Shown here: piece after piece, positions 17,479-26,502 of the stretch
How the letters are laid out: every line of letters begins with the position of its first letter
Position numbering within the stretch: the first letter of the stretch is position 1
NCBI RefSeq assembly: GCF_003428625.2
Contig: NZ_QVQT02000005.1
Coordinates: 310,001-374,000 of the forward strand
DNA from: Paracidobacterium acidisoli
Lineage (GTDB): Bacteria; Acidobacteriota; Terriglobia; Terriglobales; Acidobacteriaceae
Length of the DNA: 64,000 nt
Direction of reading: 5' to 3'
Notes under the pieces: generated by a model
What the model was told of the DNA's origin: nothing
Databases searched by the model: none
The model's input: the letters and a program-made list of their open reading frames with translations, nothing else
Position numbers and translations under genes: made by a program

Positions 17479-18591
17479 ATGGCTGGAAGATGGTTCACCT
17501 GCGGTATGGCATTCGCCGCATTGCTCACAATCGGCTCGCCACAATCCACGCTTCTGCATGCGCAGCAGAATCAGAGCGCCCGGGGCTTTAGTGAAACCGA
17601 TCTGAAGACCTTTGCTGCACTCCGCCCCATCGACAGCCATACCCATATATATGAGTACGCGCCTGAGTACGTGGCGCTGCTTGCGAAGCTTCACATGCAC
17701 ACTCTGGACATCATGGTGGTCTCAGACAACGCCAATCCTGAGCGGAAGGGCCTGACCAAAGAGAGTCATGATGTATTCGATCTGGTGCACAGAAGTGATG
17801 GCCGCGTATTTGCCTGCACCACCTTCGATGCCTATCGCTTTAACGACCTCGGCTTCGCGAAGAATGCAATCGCCGGCCTGGATCGCGCCTTTGAAGAAGG
17901 AGCCGTCGCGGCAAAGGTGTGGAAGAACATCGGCATGGAGATTAAGGACAGGCAGGGCAAATACATTCTCCCCGACGATCCGGCACTTGCTCCGATCTAT
18001 CGTGAAATCACCGCAAAGCACAAGACGCTGATCATGCACATCGCTGATCCGGATACAGCGTGGCAGCCGCCCAACTCCAATGCGCCCGATCAGCAGTATT
18101 TCATCGAGCATCCCGAGTGGTACATGTATAAGATTCCGGGATCGCCTTCGAAGGAACAGATCCTTGAAGCCCGTGATCATGTACTGCGCGATAATCCTCA
18201 TCTGAAAGTGGTTGGCGCTCATTTAGGCAGCATGGAAGGGGATTTCGACAGAATTGCCGCTGATCTCGATAAGTATCCCAACTTCGCCGTCGATATGACC
18301 GCACGCATGCCCTACATCATGAGGCTGCCGCGAGCCAAAGCCATTGCATTTTTTACGAAGTATCAGGACCGCCTCATCTACGGCACCGACGATACTTTGT
18401 ATCCGGATAACGACGTTTCAAAGTTCGTGCGCGGAGCAGAAAACACCTACGCGCGCGATTGGCGCTTTCTCGCAACCGACGCGCAGTTCTCGTTCCGCGG
18501 CATTCAGTCGCAGGGACTCGCTTTGCCGGAAAGCATTCTGCGGAAGATCTATCACGACAATGCCGTGCACTGGTATACGGGGATGCAATAG
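17479..18591 (+). CDS. Exported amidohydrolase (amidohydrolase-2 / TIM-barrel) family protein
   Basis: The start is ATG 17479, set by AGGAGG 4 bases upstream; a longer frame from 17434 has no such site. The 370-residue protein has a hydrophobic signal-like N terminus (ending LLHAQ), then the family pattern DSHTHIYEY near residue 45 with HxH metal ligands, KVWKNIG near 155, MHIADP near 195, GAHLGS near 260 and YGTDD near 310. These fit metal-dependent decarboxylase/lactonase types of the amidohydrolase-2 family. The substrate is unknown. It lies between two Oar-like genes in the sugar region, so a sugar-lactone substrate is possible. Confidence 0.82.
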   Translation: MAGRWFTCGMAFAALLTIGSPQSTLLHAQQNQSARGFSETDLKTFAALRPIDSHTHIYEYAPEYVALLAKLHMHTLDIMVVSDNANPERKGLTKESHDVFDLVHRSDGRVFACTTFDAYRFNDLGFAKNAIAGLDRAFEEGAVAAKVWKNIGMEIKDRQGKYILPDDPALAPIYREITAKHKTLIMHIADPDTAWQPPNSNAPDQQYFIEHPEWYMYKIPGSPSKEQILEARDHVLRDNPHLKVVGAHLGSMEGDFDRIAADLDKYPNFAVDMTARMPYIMRLPRAKAIAFFTKYQDRLIYGTDDTLYPDNDVSKFVRGAENTYARDWRFLATDAQFSFRGIQSQGLALPESILRKIYHDNAVHWYTGMQ

Positions 18592-19229
18592 CCGGCGTTC
18601 GAAAACGCATAGCCGTACCCGCATCCCTTTACTGAGACGCACAGATCCCGCAGTCTGCAGAGCGGAACATAGCAGGGCTGGACATAGAGAAATATCCCTC
18701 GCAGATTTTCCGAAGTTATCCCGGCTATATATACGGCGCCGCCTCCTGCGGCCGCATAAAAACGTGGCTTCATACGGTCCCCGCGAGCGTAAGAAAAAGG
18801 GGAGGGAGCGTTTTATTTCGTTTTCCCGATCTCGCCGCATTCCCGCCTTGCAACGAAAAGATTCAAAAGGTATTAGGTTCGCCTGATTCTGGCCAATGCG
18901 AGGCGCCCTCTGGTCCGGATAAATTCCGGTACCGGAGGTATGATTCGCTGTGAAAGCCTTTTCATTATTGCTCAGAAAGGGCCCATCCATAAGTCGGCAA
19001 CCGGTCCGGTTTCTGAAAAATTTCCCATTTGAAAAGAAATTTGCAGATATTCCATTGACAGAGTTGCTGTCGATCTTTACTTTGCTTTCATTACGTTTTC
19101 TATCCATTAAGAACCTTTAGAAAAATCGGAAATTTTCAGGCGCTGGCATTTGCGCGTGTATGGGTTCACCTCACCGTTCATCAGCGCCGCTATTGCAGTT
19201 TCTATATCCGAATTGTGGGGGACTGTGTA
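18592..19229 (+). promoter_or_regulatory. Upstream region of the second Oar-like gene
   Basis: This 638-base gap shows no convincing gene. It contains TTTCGTTTTC at 18816-18825, AACGAAAAG at 18852-18860 and an A/T-rich stretch at 19060-19140 with TTTCATTACGTTTTC, resembling the CGAAA motifs of the DeoR-linked promoters. A defined -35/-10 pair could not be fixed by eye. Confidence 0.35.
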
Positions 19230-22200
19230 ATGAAGAAGCTCGCGCTTATTGCGTTAGGGCTGTTTGCTCCGTTTGCCATCGCGGCATTTGGACAAACAAC
19301 CAATGCCACGTTGTCGGGCACCGTTCTCGATCCTCAGGGAGCGGTGATTCCAAACGCATCCGTCGTAGCCACACAAATTGACACGGGCCAGGACCACAAA
19401 GCTCAGAGCTCCTCAGATGGTCAGTACATCATCTCGAATTTGCCTATTGGCAGATATCGATTGAGCGCCGAGGCGCCGGGCTTTAAAAAGCTTCTTATTC
19501 CATCGATCGTGCTGCAGGTAAATCAGTTGGCCGAGGTCGATCTGAAGCTTGCTGTCGGCGCTGCCACTGAGCAGGTCACCGTAACAGAAGAAGCGCCGCT
19601 GATCAGCACCGAAGATTCATCGATCGGTCAGGTCGTACAGCAGCAATCGATTGAAAGCACGCCACTCAACGGCCGCAACTTCTGGCAGTTGATCGCACTG
19701 GTCCCCGGGGCCAGCTACACGCCCGGCGGCCAGGGAACGGCGACTGGTGGAAGCTCGCTTCGCGCCTCTGTCGTCAATGTCCAGATCAATGGCACCGGCT
19801 CGATCTGGAATGGCTGGCGAATGGACGGCTCCGACATTACGGAGTACGAACAGGGCGGCACGAATATTCAGCCGAATGTGGATGCTCTCTCCGAGTTCAA
19901 AGTCTTTTCAGCAAACATGCCGGCGGAGTACGGTCAGTCGCCTGACGTAGTCAGCGTGACCATGAAAAGCGGCACGAACAGCCTGCATGGCACGGTTTAC
20001 GAATTTCTCCGCAACGACATCATCGACGCGCACAACTACTTCGCCACAACGTCAAAGAATGTTCTGAAGCGCAATCAGTTCGGCGGCACGCTCGGCGGGC
20101 CTATCCGCAAAAACAAGCTCTTCTACTTCCTCGATCTTGAGGAATCCCGTCAGCTGCAGGGCATCACCTTCTCCGATATCGTTCCCACGGATGCTGAGCG
20201 CACCGGCGACTTCAGCGGAAGCACGAAGACCATCAGGAATCCATTCACGGGAACGCCCTTCGCCGGCAACATGATTCCGCACGACATGATATCCAGCCAG
20301 GCGCAATTCTTCCTGCCGTTCATGCCGACCACCAGCCAGGCGACATTCAATGCCAATCAGGTGCTGAACATCACAAAGGGCGACATAAAGGTCGACGCTG
20401 TATTGACCGGCTCCGATCACCTTCTTGCGCGCTATTCCATCGCCGACAATCACGAGACAGATCCCAACCAGTTTCCCGCGCTCAAGACGCAGGACCTCAC
20501 CAGCAGAGCTCAGAACTTTGCCTTCAATGAAACACATACCTTCGGGAGCCGCTGGCTGAACGAAGCGACGGCAAGTTACTACCGCGACTACTTCGTCTTC
20601 GGTCCCATCCTCGGAGGAACGAACTATACACAGGAAGCCGGAATCGCCGGTTTTCAGGAAACGGAACTAAGCCCCAGCTTCCCTTACATCTCGTTATCCG
20701 GTTACTCGTCTTTCAATGGTTCCGGGACCGGCAACTTCCCCAAATCAAATCGAATCCGTACCTGGCAGTATGGCGACACGCTCAGCTACACGAGCGGGAA
20801 AAATGATATCCGCTTTGGCGGTCAGATGTGGGTGCAGCGGCATAGCTTTTACAACGGGCAATACCAGGAAGGCCAGTTCGGATTCTCGACCCAATTCACC
20901 GGAGATGCCTTCGCAGACTACCTGCTGGGATTGCCCGCCACTGTGGGGCGCGCCTATCCGTTAACGCTATTTGGAAATCGCGCCATTCAGTGGGCCGCAT
21001 TTTTTCAGGACAATTATCGCGTCAACAGTCGGCTGACATTGAACCTTGGTTTCCGCTGGGAATACAACCCCTTCTACCGGGGCATCAACTCGCAGACATC
21101 CGCATTCGAGCCGTCGACAAGGACAGGTTTTAATCCCAACTCGAACGGAAAGATCATCATCCCTACAGACAAGTCGGGACACCTGCTCGATCCAACAGCG
21201 CAGCCGGTAACCTCGCAGCTCATTCCACTCTTCACCGATCGGTTCGATGGAACAGGTCCGCTGCATCTGCCCGAATCCATTAGAAAGACCGGCCCAGGTT
21301 TATATGTTCCACGCCTCGGCTTTGCCTTCCGGCCAATGAACGATGAAAAGACCGTCATTCGCGGCGCATTCGGAATGTATCCGGTCTTCCTCGACACCAA
21401 TATGGCTCTTCAGTGGGCCAAGGTTCCGCCCATCACCAGCCAGCAGTCTCTCAACAATCCCGTTCCGGCTCCCGTCTTCGTCAATTCACCGGCGACAGGC
21501 GAATTCTTCTGGTCGAATCCCTTCCAGTTTGTCGGATCATCCCTAGTTGCTCCGAACCCGAATCCTGGACAGCCCTGCACAGGTTCAAGCTGGCCCGGCG
21601 GTGTAGGCCCCATGCTGCTCAGCTGTGTACAACCGGCAATCTCTTCCGCATCCGCCGAGATGAACCACACCATGATGTATCAGTACAGTCTCGCGGTACA
21701 AAGACAGTTATTCAAAGAAGCGTCGATGACCATCGCCTATACGGGCAACAGGACAAGCCACAATCAGTTGATCGATACGCCGGAGAACGTTCCGGAGCCC
21801 GGTCCTGGCAACATTCAAAGCCGCAGACCCTTCCCGCAGTGGGGAGTCGCGTCCATCGGCACAACTATGGGTATCGCGAACTACAACGCACTGCAGGCCA
21901 CATTTGAAAAGCGGTTGAGCTCCGGCGTCTATGCGCTTGTCTCCTATGCGTGGAGCAAATGCCTCGATAACGGATCGGTGGAAAGCTCGCCGCCTTCGCT
22001 CGAGCTGCTGCACCGCAACTACGGACCCTGCAGCTACGACATCGCCAGCAACCTGACCGTCAGCTCCGTCTATCAGTTGCCCCTCGGAAAAGGTCACTTC
22101 CTGCTGGGCGACTCCGGCCGGGTCATGAATGCCATTGTTAGTGGCTGGGAGTTTGCCGGAGTGCTGACCGATCACACCGGCCAGCCCTTCACTCCCACGC

Positions 22201-22583
22201 TTTCAAGCGATGTGGCAAACACCGGCATCTCCGGAGAGTGGCCTAACAGAATTGGCAGCGGAAAGCTCTCTCATCCCACGCGCACTCGCTGGTTCGATAC
22301 TTCCGCGTTTACAATTCCTGCCCAGTACACCTATGGCGATTCAGGACGCGACATTCTGCGTGCCGATGGACTTGTGGATGTGGATGCGACGCTGAAGAAA
22401 ACCTTCGGGCTTGGTGAATCTCAGGACCGCAAGCTTGAGTTTCGGTTTGAGAGCTTCAATGTCGCAAACCATCCGACATTTTCAACTCCAAACGCTACGA
22501 TCGGATCTTCGTCTGCCGGAAAAGTCACCGGTACGCTCAATGCCAACCGTATCTTCCAGGTTGCCGGAAAGTTCTACTTCTAA
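19230..22583 (+). CDS. Oar-like TonB-dependent outer-membrane protein
   Basis: The start is ATG 19230 (MKKLALIALGLFAPFA), behind GGGGGA; a GTG five codons upstream is in frame but less likely. The 1117-residue protein has a signal peptide ending AAFGQ, a carboxypeptidase-regulatory-like domain (TNATLSGTVLDPQGAVIPNA, DGQYIISNLPIGRYRL), a plug region with ESTPLNGRNFWQLIALVPG, and a barrel ending VAGKFYF with C-terminal Phe. It is a likely transporter for a glycan or glycan fragment. The downstream neighbour is a Tat-exported TIM-barrel protein only 107 bases away, possibly co-transcribed. Confidence 0.92.
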   Translation: MKKLALIALGLFAPFAIAAFGQTTNATLSGTVLDPQGAVIPNASVVATQIDTGQDHKAQSSSDGQYIISNLPIGRYRLSAEAPGFKKLLIPSIVLQVNQLAEVDLKLAVGAATEQVTVTEEAPLISTEDSSIGQVVQQQSIESTPLNGRNFWQLIALVPGASYTPGGQGTATGGSSLRASVVNVQINGTGSIWNGWRMDGSDITEYEQGGTNIQPNVDALSEFKVFSANMPAEYGQSPDVVSVTMKSGTNSLHGTVYEFLRNDIIDAHNYFATTSKNVLKRNQFGGTLGGPIRKNKLFYFLDLEESRQLQGITFSDIVPTDAERTGDFSGSTKTIRNPFTGTPFAGNMIPHDMISSQAQFFLPFMPTTSQATFNANQVLNITKGDIKVDAVLTGSDHLLARYSIADNHETDPNQFPALKTQDLTSRAQNFAFNETHTFGSRWLNEATASYYRDYFVFGPILGGTNYTQEAGIAGFQETELSPSFPYISLSGYSSFNGSGTGNFPKSNRIRTWQYGDTLSYTSGKNDIRFGGQMWVQRHSFYNGQYQEGQFGFSTQFTGDAFADYLLGLPATVGRAYPLTLFGNRAIQWAAFFQDNYRVNSRLTLNLGFRWEYNPFYRGINSQTSAFEPSTRTGFNPNSNGKIIIPTDKSGHLLDPTAQPVTSQLIPLFTDRFDGTGPLHLPESIRKTGPGLYVPRLGFAFRPMNDEKTVIRGAFGMYPVFLDTNMALQWAKVPPITSQQSLNNPVPAPVFVNSPATGEFFWSNPFQFVGSSLVAPNPNPGQPCTGSSWPGGVGPMLLSCVQPAISSASAEMNHTMMYQYSLAVQRQLFKEASMTIAYTGNRTSHNQLIDTPENVPEPGPGNIQSRRPFPQWGVASIGTTMGIANYNALQATFEKRLSSGVYALVSYAWSKCLDNGSVESSPPSLELLHRNYGPCSYDIASNLTVSSVYQLPLGKGHFLLGDSGRVMNAIVSGWEFAGVLTDHTGQPFTPTLSSDVANTGISGEWPNRIGSGKLSHPTRTRWFDTSAFTIPAQYTYGDSGRDILRADGLVDVDATLKKTFGLGESQDRKLEFRFESFNVANHPTFSTPNATIGSSSAGKVTGTLNANRIFQVAGKFYF

Positions 22584-22690
22584 GGCTCAGACCTGAACTA
22601 TGAGATGACGCTGACAGGATAAAAAGCAAAACCCCTGCCGGTACGGAATAACAGTGACAGCGCTTCAACAACCGAAAGGAAAATGTCGAG

Positions 22691-24175
22691 ATGGATCGCA
22701 GGGAATTTATGCAGGGTGCGGGCGCCGCAGCGTTAGGACTGATGCCGGCGGCGCGAGCGGTGGCCGCAGCAACAACGCCTGATCCAATGGTCGGAATTCA
22801 GGTGGGAGCCGTATCGTTCGTGGATGAAGGTGTCGAGAAATGTCTTGACATCTTCCAGCAGGATGGCGCCGTCAACACGCTCTTCGTCGCTACGTTCACT
22901 TACGGCCGCGGTATCGCCGGCCGTCAGGTGCCCGGCCAGCCTCTGCCTGACCATGGCAAGCAGCAGTACGACACCGCTACCTTCCATGGTGGCTGCTTCA
23001 CTGACCTCAATCCAAAGTACTTCGCCAACTCTCCTCTGAAGGTGAGCGACTTCCGCGCTCCTGACTTCGGAAACTATGACGTTTTGAAGGAAGTAATCCC
23101 CGCGGCGAAGAAGCGCGGCATGAAAACTATCTGCTGGTTTGAAGATGTGTTCCGCCGAGACATCCCCAACATCGACCAGTTCCAGGAGAAAGAGCTCTCC
23201 GGCGCGAACGCTCAGACGCTTTGCTTCAACAATCCCAACTACCATAACTGGCTGCTGGGCATGGTTGAAAACTGGGGTCATTCCTATGACGTCGATGGAA
23301 TCATGTGGGGCTCGGAGCGTCAGGGAGCCTTCGCTAATGTGATTGAAGCAACCCACGACGAGGCCAGCTCGCCGCTGCGTGCAACCTGCTTCTGCCAGTA
23401 CTGCCGTGCAAAGGCGAAGGAGCGCGGCATCGATCCCGAACGCGCCCACAAAGGCTTTATGGAGCTGGTGAAGTACGTCGACGCAAGCCGAAAAGGGCAG
23501 CGCCCCACCGATGGCCATTTCGTCACGCTCTGGCGTTTCATGCTCTACTATCCGGAGCTTCTTGCATGGGAGATGTTATGGACCCAGAGTCTGCGCGACA
23601 CCTATGCCGCCATTTATGCAAAAGTAAAAGAAGTCCGGCCATCCCTTCAGATAGGCTGGCATATCTGGCATAACAACTCATTTAATCCGATTTATCGCGC
23701 TGAGCAGGATCTTCAGGCAATCGCTCCTCACTCTGACTTCCTGAAAATCGTCATGTATAACAACTGCGGCGGCGAGCGCATGGCCGAGTACATCGATAAC
23801 GTCCACAGCACCATCTACGGCGATGTGCCGGAGGAAGAACTCCTTCAGTTCCACTACCGCGTCCTGAACTATCAGGAAAAGGGCCTCGCTGAAATTCCTT
23901 TAACGGGTCTCTCTTCCGACTATGTTTACCGCGAAGCGAAGCGCGCGCACGAAGGACTCAAAGGCACAAACACTCGCCTCTGGCCTGGCATCGACATCGA
24001 TATTCCGACCGCCAAAGGTCACAGCACCTGCACGCCGCAGGGCGTTCACGATGCCGTATTGGCAGCTCTGCACGGAGGCGCAGACGGCGTGCTGCTCTCT
24101 CGCAAGTACTCCGAGATGAAGCTCGCCGATCTCAAAGGCGCCGGCGACGCCATTCGGCAATTCAGAAAAGCCTGA
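22691..24175 (+). CDS. Tat-exported TIM-barrel protein, possibly glycosidase-like
   Basis: The 494-residue protein starts with a twin-arginine signal (DRREFMQ, then an Ala-rich helix to about residue 28). The rest looks like a TIM barrel of the uncharacterised glycoside-hydrolase-like type: TLFVATFTYGRG, GMKTICWFEDVF near residue 140, a short Cys cluster CFCQYC near 235 that could bind metal, and GADGVLLSRKYSEM near the end. I do not recognise a named family with certainty. It follows the Oar-like gene and has a strong terminator, so it likely acts on the sugar imported or bound by that system. Confidence 0.6.
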   Translation: MDRREFMQGAGAAALGLMPAARAVAAATTPDPMVGIQVGAVSFVDEGVEKCLDIFQQDGAVNTLFVATFTYGRGIAGRQVPGQPLPDHGKQQYDTATFHGGCFTDLNPKYFANSPLKVSDFRAPDFGNYDVLKEVIPAAKKRGMKTICWFEDVFRRDIPNIDQFQEKELSGANAQTLCFNNPNYHNWLLGMVENWGHSYDVDGIMWGSERQGAFANVIEATHDEASSPLRATCFCQYCRAKAKERGIDPERAHKGFMELVKYVDASRKGQRPTDGHFVTLWRFMLYYPELLAWEMLWTQSLRDTYAAIYAKVKEVRPSLQIGWHIWHNNSFNPIYRAEQDLQAIAPHSDFLKIVMYNNCGGERMAEYIDNVHSTIYGDVPEEELLQFHYRVLNYQEKGLAEIPLTGLSSDYVYREAKRAHEGLKGTNTRLWPGIDIDIPTAKGHSTCTPQGVHDAVLAALHGGADGVLLSRKYSEMKLADLKGAGDAIRQFRKA

Positions 24176-24198
24176 CTCCCGTATCCAAAAATCCTCAG

Positions 24199-24231
24199 CA
24201 GGCCAAAGATGTGCAGATGCACTTTGGCCTG
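24199..24231 (+). terminator. Rho-independent terminator
   Basis: The stem CAGGCCAAAG with CTTTGGCCTG is followed directly by TTTTTTGTT, 23 bases after the stop of the TIM-barrel gene. Confidence 0.92.
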
Positions 24232-24357
24232 TTTTTTGTTCTATAGCGGCCGTCTGCCGCAGGGAAATAGAGAGCTCTTCCTGCTGCCCGTGCAATACAA
24301 CTCGGGAAAGTTGGTAGTCTTCCGGTCTTGAGCGATCATGGCTTTGAGGGAGCCAAC

Positions 24358-24957
24358 TTGATCTTTCGAACCATGCGGAGAGCGGCAATCGCCTCCGGGC
24401 CTACCATCGTGGCCGGCAGCCTTATTGCCGGCAATGTCGGACTCCTGATCCGTCATGGCTTCCATCCAAATCTGGAAACAGTGGTGGGACTCCTGTGGAT
24501 CGCATCCGACTACGCGCTGCGTCAGAAGCCGCGTCATCCAGTGGCGGCGCCGCGTCTCAATGCTGCCGGCGTTATCCTTGGAAGCATTCTTCTGTCGGCA
24601 AGCGGCATCCACGCTCACTCCATAGACTGGTACCGGGTGCGCACGCCTCTTGGTTACATCCCTGCCGTAGCGATCATCGGACTCCAGAAGGAATTACGCG
24701 AGGCAGGAGCCACACTGTCCTCATCGCCGCGCCTGCTTCGAAGGCTGCTCAGCGGAATCCTCGCGCATCCTTACACCGCCGCCGCCGTCGTCAACGGCTA
24801 CGGCGTTCTGGAACTCGCGCGCAGCGCGCAGGGGGCACATGACAAAGGTCTGCTGGGCATCAGCATCGCCTACGCACTGGCGACCCTGGCGCTTCCGCTG
24901 CTCGACTTCGACAACGAGCCTCTTCCGGTCTCGCTGCCTGCACGCGTATCCCTGTGA
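24358..24957 (+). CDS. Small multi-pass membrane protein of unknown function
   Basis: The frame is open from TTG 24328 to TGA 24957. I chose TTG 24358 because GAGGGAG lies 5 bases before it; ATG 24373 is another option. The product (about 199 residues) has about six hydrophobic segments, for example SGPTIVAGSLIAGNVGLLI, TVVGLLWIASDYAL, VILGSILLSASGI, GYIPAVAIIGLQ and GISIAYALATLALPLL. No catalytic motif is visible and the family is not recognised. It stands alone behind a terminator and is convergent with the marR-like gene. Confidence 0.55.
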   Translation: MIFRTMRRAAIASGPTIVAGSLIAGNVGLLIRHGFHPNLETVVGLLWIASDYALRQKPRHPVAAPRLNAAGVILGSILLSASGIHAHSIDWYRVRTPLGYIPAVAIIGLQKELREAGATLSSSPRLLRRLLSGILAHPYTAAAVVNGYGVLELARSAQGAHDKGLLGISIAYALATLALPLLDFDNEPLPVSLPARVSL

Positions 24958-25023
24958 AGATGTCGACAATGCGGGCAGGCCACCTGTAAACGGCCAGACT
25001 GGCTCTCATCTTATGATCTTAAT

Positions 25024-25491
25024 TCAGTTTTCTTCACCGATCACTCGGTTGAGCGCAGCATCTCCCAAAGATCGGATTACCAGGAGCGCCGACTGCAGCG
25101 TGTCCCTGCCCACTTCGTTTTCAAACTCTCGCTGAACTTTGTCTAAGGCGCCTATTACTCGGATCGCCGTCTTCCTCCCCGGCGGCCTGAGCGCGAGATG
25201 GTATGCCCTTGCATCCTCCGGATCGATTTTTCGCTGAACCAGACCTTTTGCCTCCAGCGAAGAGATGCAGTGGCTTACATTCCCCCTCGTGGTCCCGAAC
25301 GTTTCAGCAAGTTGAGAGGGTTTGACGACCGCCGGCGATTCAAAAAAAAGTGTTGCAAGGATCAACGCCTCAAGAAAGTTCAAGCCATCCGCATCGAGTA
25401 TCCGCGCCGTAAGCGCATCGAAACGGCGGGCTGCAAGGCCAACGCAAAACATTGGGCTCTGTTTCAGAAAGGTTTCAATTCGCATAGACAT
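25024..25491 (-). CDS. MarR-family transcriptional regulator
   Basis: The 155-residue protein has the winged-helix core of MarR regulators: FLEALILATLFFE, KPSQLAETFGTTRGNVSHCISSLEAKGLV (residues about 58-86) and the wing RKIDPEDARAYHLAL with the usual Asp and Arg. The C-terminal helices would form the dimer. It is divergent from bioB with a 39- to 87-base gap that holds two palindromes, so it probably controls bioB, the receptor gene and itself. The ligand is unknown; biotin or a precursor is a reasonable guess. Confidence 0.85.
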   Translation of the reverse strand: MSMRIETFLKQSPMFCVGLAARRFDALTARILDADGLNFLEALILATLFFESPAVVKPSQLAETFGTTRGNVSHCISSLEAKGLVQRKIDPEDARAYHLALRPPGRKTAIRVIGALDKVQREFENEVGRDTLQSALLVIRSLGDAALNRVIGEEN

Positions 25492-25494
25492 TTG

Positions 25495-25522
25495 ATTGAA
25501 ACAATAAATTATCTACGATAAT
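25495..25522. promoter_or_regulatory. Two adjacent operator-like palindromes between marR and bioB
   Basis: ATTGAAACAAT (25495-25505; arms ATTG/CAAT) and ATTATCTACGATAAT (25508-25522; arms ATTATC/GATAAT) each have a 3-base spacer. They overlap a possible bioB promoter, TTGAAA at 25496 and GATAAT at 25517, 15 bases apart. Binding of a MarR dimer here would block transcription. Confidence 0.6.
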
Positions 25523-25578
25523 ACAAAACCATGCTTGAAAGTTCTTTCCCCGAGCCACAAGCTCTGGGAGAGGTATCT

Positions 25579-26502
25579 GTGACTCCGCTTCTTGAACGCG
25601 CTCTCGAGCTCTACCATCTCCCGCTCTTCGACTTGATCGATCAGGCCCACCAGGTACATCGGCAGTTCCATCACTCCGCAGATATTCAGCGGTGCGTGCT
25701 GCTCTCCATTAAAACCGGCGGCTGCCCGGAGGACTGCGGCTATTGCTCACAATCGGCTCACCACGATGCCAATGTGCCGCGTCAATCTCTCCTCGCGCTT
25801 GAGGAAGTGCGAGCGGCGGCGCTACGCGCGAAGGAGCGTGGAGCAACTCGCTTCTGCATGGGGGCCGCATGGAGAAGCCCCCCAAATGGTGAGCCCTTCG
25901 AGCGAGTGCTGAACATGGTTCGGGAAGTCAGGGCAATCGGTCTTGAAGCGTGCGCAACGCTCGGGATGCTGAATCAGGAGCAGGCCGACAGCCTGAAGGA
26001 AGCAGGTCTCGATGCATACAACCACAACCTGGACACAAGCCGCGAGTTCTATGGGCAGATCATCACGACTCGAACGTATGACGATCGCCTCCGCACCATT
26101 GCAGCGGTGCGCAAAGCTGGGATCGCCGTTTGTTGCGGAGGCATTCTCGGGCTGGGGGAAAGCGAGCTTGATCGCTGCCGTCTTCTCGCTGAGCTCGCTT
26201 CGATGCAACCGCAACCGGAATCGGTCCCGATCAATCTTTTAGTTCCGATTGAAGGAACGCCCCTTGCGTCTGCTGATCCCGTGAAGAGCACGGATCTGAT
26301 ACGAGTCATCGCCGTAGCGTGCATTCTCATGCCGCAGTCGCGGGTGCGCCTTTCCGCCGGTCGTCATTTCCTCAATCGTGAAGCGCAGCTGCTCGCATTC
26401 TTTGCCGGAGCGAGATCAATCTTTATTGGAGACAAGCTTCTAACGACGGCCAACGTTGCAGAGGACGACGACGCATGTCTCCTTGCCGAGGTGAGCGCCT
26501 GA
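25579..26502 (+). CDS. bioB: Biotin synthase
   Basis: This radical-SAM enzyme inserts sulfur into dethiobiotin, the last step of biotin synthesis. The [4Fe-4S] motif CPEDCGYC (Cx3Cx2C) lies near residue 50, followed by [32 protein letters not shown] with the cluster-binding region, [22 protein letters not shown] and [11 protein letters not shown] chose GTG 25579 because GGGAGAGG lies just upstream and [17 protein letters not shown] matches usual BioB N termini; ATG 25531 is the longer option (323 residues). No other bio gene is near. Its stop overlaps the start of the receptor gene (TGATG). Confidence 0.96.
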   Translation: MTPLLERALELYHLPLFDLIDQAHQVHRQFHHSADIQRCVLLSIKTGGCPEDCGYCSQSAHHDANVPRQSLLALEEVRAAALRAKERGATRFCMGAAWRSPPNGEPFERVLNMVREVRAIGLEACATLGMLNQEQADSLKEAGLDAYNHNLDTSREFYGQIITTRTYDDRLRTIAAVRKAGIAVCCGGILGLGESELDRCRLLAELASMQPQPESVPINLLVPIEGTPLASADPVKSTDLIRVIAVACILMPQSRVRLSAGRHFLNREAQLLAFFAGARSIFIGDKLLTTANVAEDDDACLLAEVSA

